A DNA stretch of 64,000 bases from Serripes groenlandicus. Lineage: Eukaryota; Mollusca; Bivalvia; Cardiida; Cardiidae. The notes beneath the pieces are model-generated. The model saw nothing but the letters and a program-made list of their open reading frames with translations, was not told the origin of the DNA and searched no databases. Position numbers and translations under genes: made by a program. Location: the NCBI GenBank assembly GCA_031761405.1, contig JASEVX010000008.1, positions 73,686,514-73,750,513 on the forward strand. The letters run 5' to 3'. Below, one piece after another: positions 63,776 through 64,000 of this stretch. Within the stretch, counting starts at the first letter, position 1, and the number at the start of each line of letters is the position of its first letter.

Positions 63776-64000
63776 TCATTGAATAGAGTTGAAAGGAGCA
63801 ATTGTTCATTATGAGCAATTTCTTGTTTTGACATAATGTTTTCAAAGGTCCTCTGCATCAGATGCATCAAAACGTGACTGCAAGTGGGAAAGGGCAAACT
63901 CAAAGCTGAAAATAGTGAGTTATTAATACCCAACATGCACTTCATCTTACATGTTGATAAACTGTTTTATTGATAGATTTTTCCTTAACAATTTATCTGA

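Overview
This is eukaryotic, AT-rich, very repeat-dense DNA with no operons or bacterial-style genes. It holds scattered short exons with GT/AG splice sites, several tRNA-derived SINE families, miniature inverted-repeat elements, a degraded non-LTR retrotransposon, a Mutator-like transposon and about a dozen minisatellite arrays. Several interspersed repeats resemble ones I associate with bivalve mollusc genomes (the '...CTGGCGGCCATGTTTTT' family, the 'AGGTCAAAGGTCAAGGTCG' family, and elements that open with CAAGAGG..GGCC and close with ..GGTGAGCTA). A marine bivalve is the best guess, but this is inference from repeat style.

The one convincing host gene lies on the minus strand. Seven short open exons (11092-10936, 9829-9708, 6648-6534, 4123-3993, 3226-3079, 2005-1830, 1122-1011) each have an acceptor and a donor, and every junction is phase-compatible. 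They encode about 318 contiguous residues, partly helical and ARM/HEAT-like, that I do not recognise. Weaker exon candidates (21496-21416, 46815-46755, 61202-61094, and a possible terminal exon at 654-474) have partly compatible phases, so most of the window may be introns of this gene. Two decayed copies of the 11.0 kb exon lie at 14.7 and 15.8 kb.

Layout: 1-0.54 kb, 30-bp minisatellite. 0.5-11.1 kb, exons among SINEs, MITEs and a nested insertion. 11.5-14.7 kb, 43-bp minisatellite with higher-order structure. 15-23 kb, SINEs, a long CT microsatellite, a 65-bp/195-bp higher-order array and MITEs. 23.3-27.0 kb, 31-bp and 59-bp arrays. 28.0-28.8 kb, a foldback element built of 21-bp subrepeats. 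29.8-34.7 kb, LINE remains split by other repeats, one of them an array of perfect DR1-type nuclear-receptor motifs. 35.2-41.2 kb, large foldback and inverted-repeat elements. 41.3-44.1 kb, a Mutator-like element with about 650-bp terminal repeats and a 9-bp target duplication. 44-49 kb, small arrays, MITEs and SINEs. 49-64 kb, dominated by one MITE family ending in TTAACCCTTTCCC, sometimes abutting and sharing a TTAA, plus SINEs and two more minisatellites.

All boundaries were read by eye. Splice sites are motif-based. Copy numbers are approximate.
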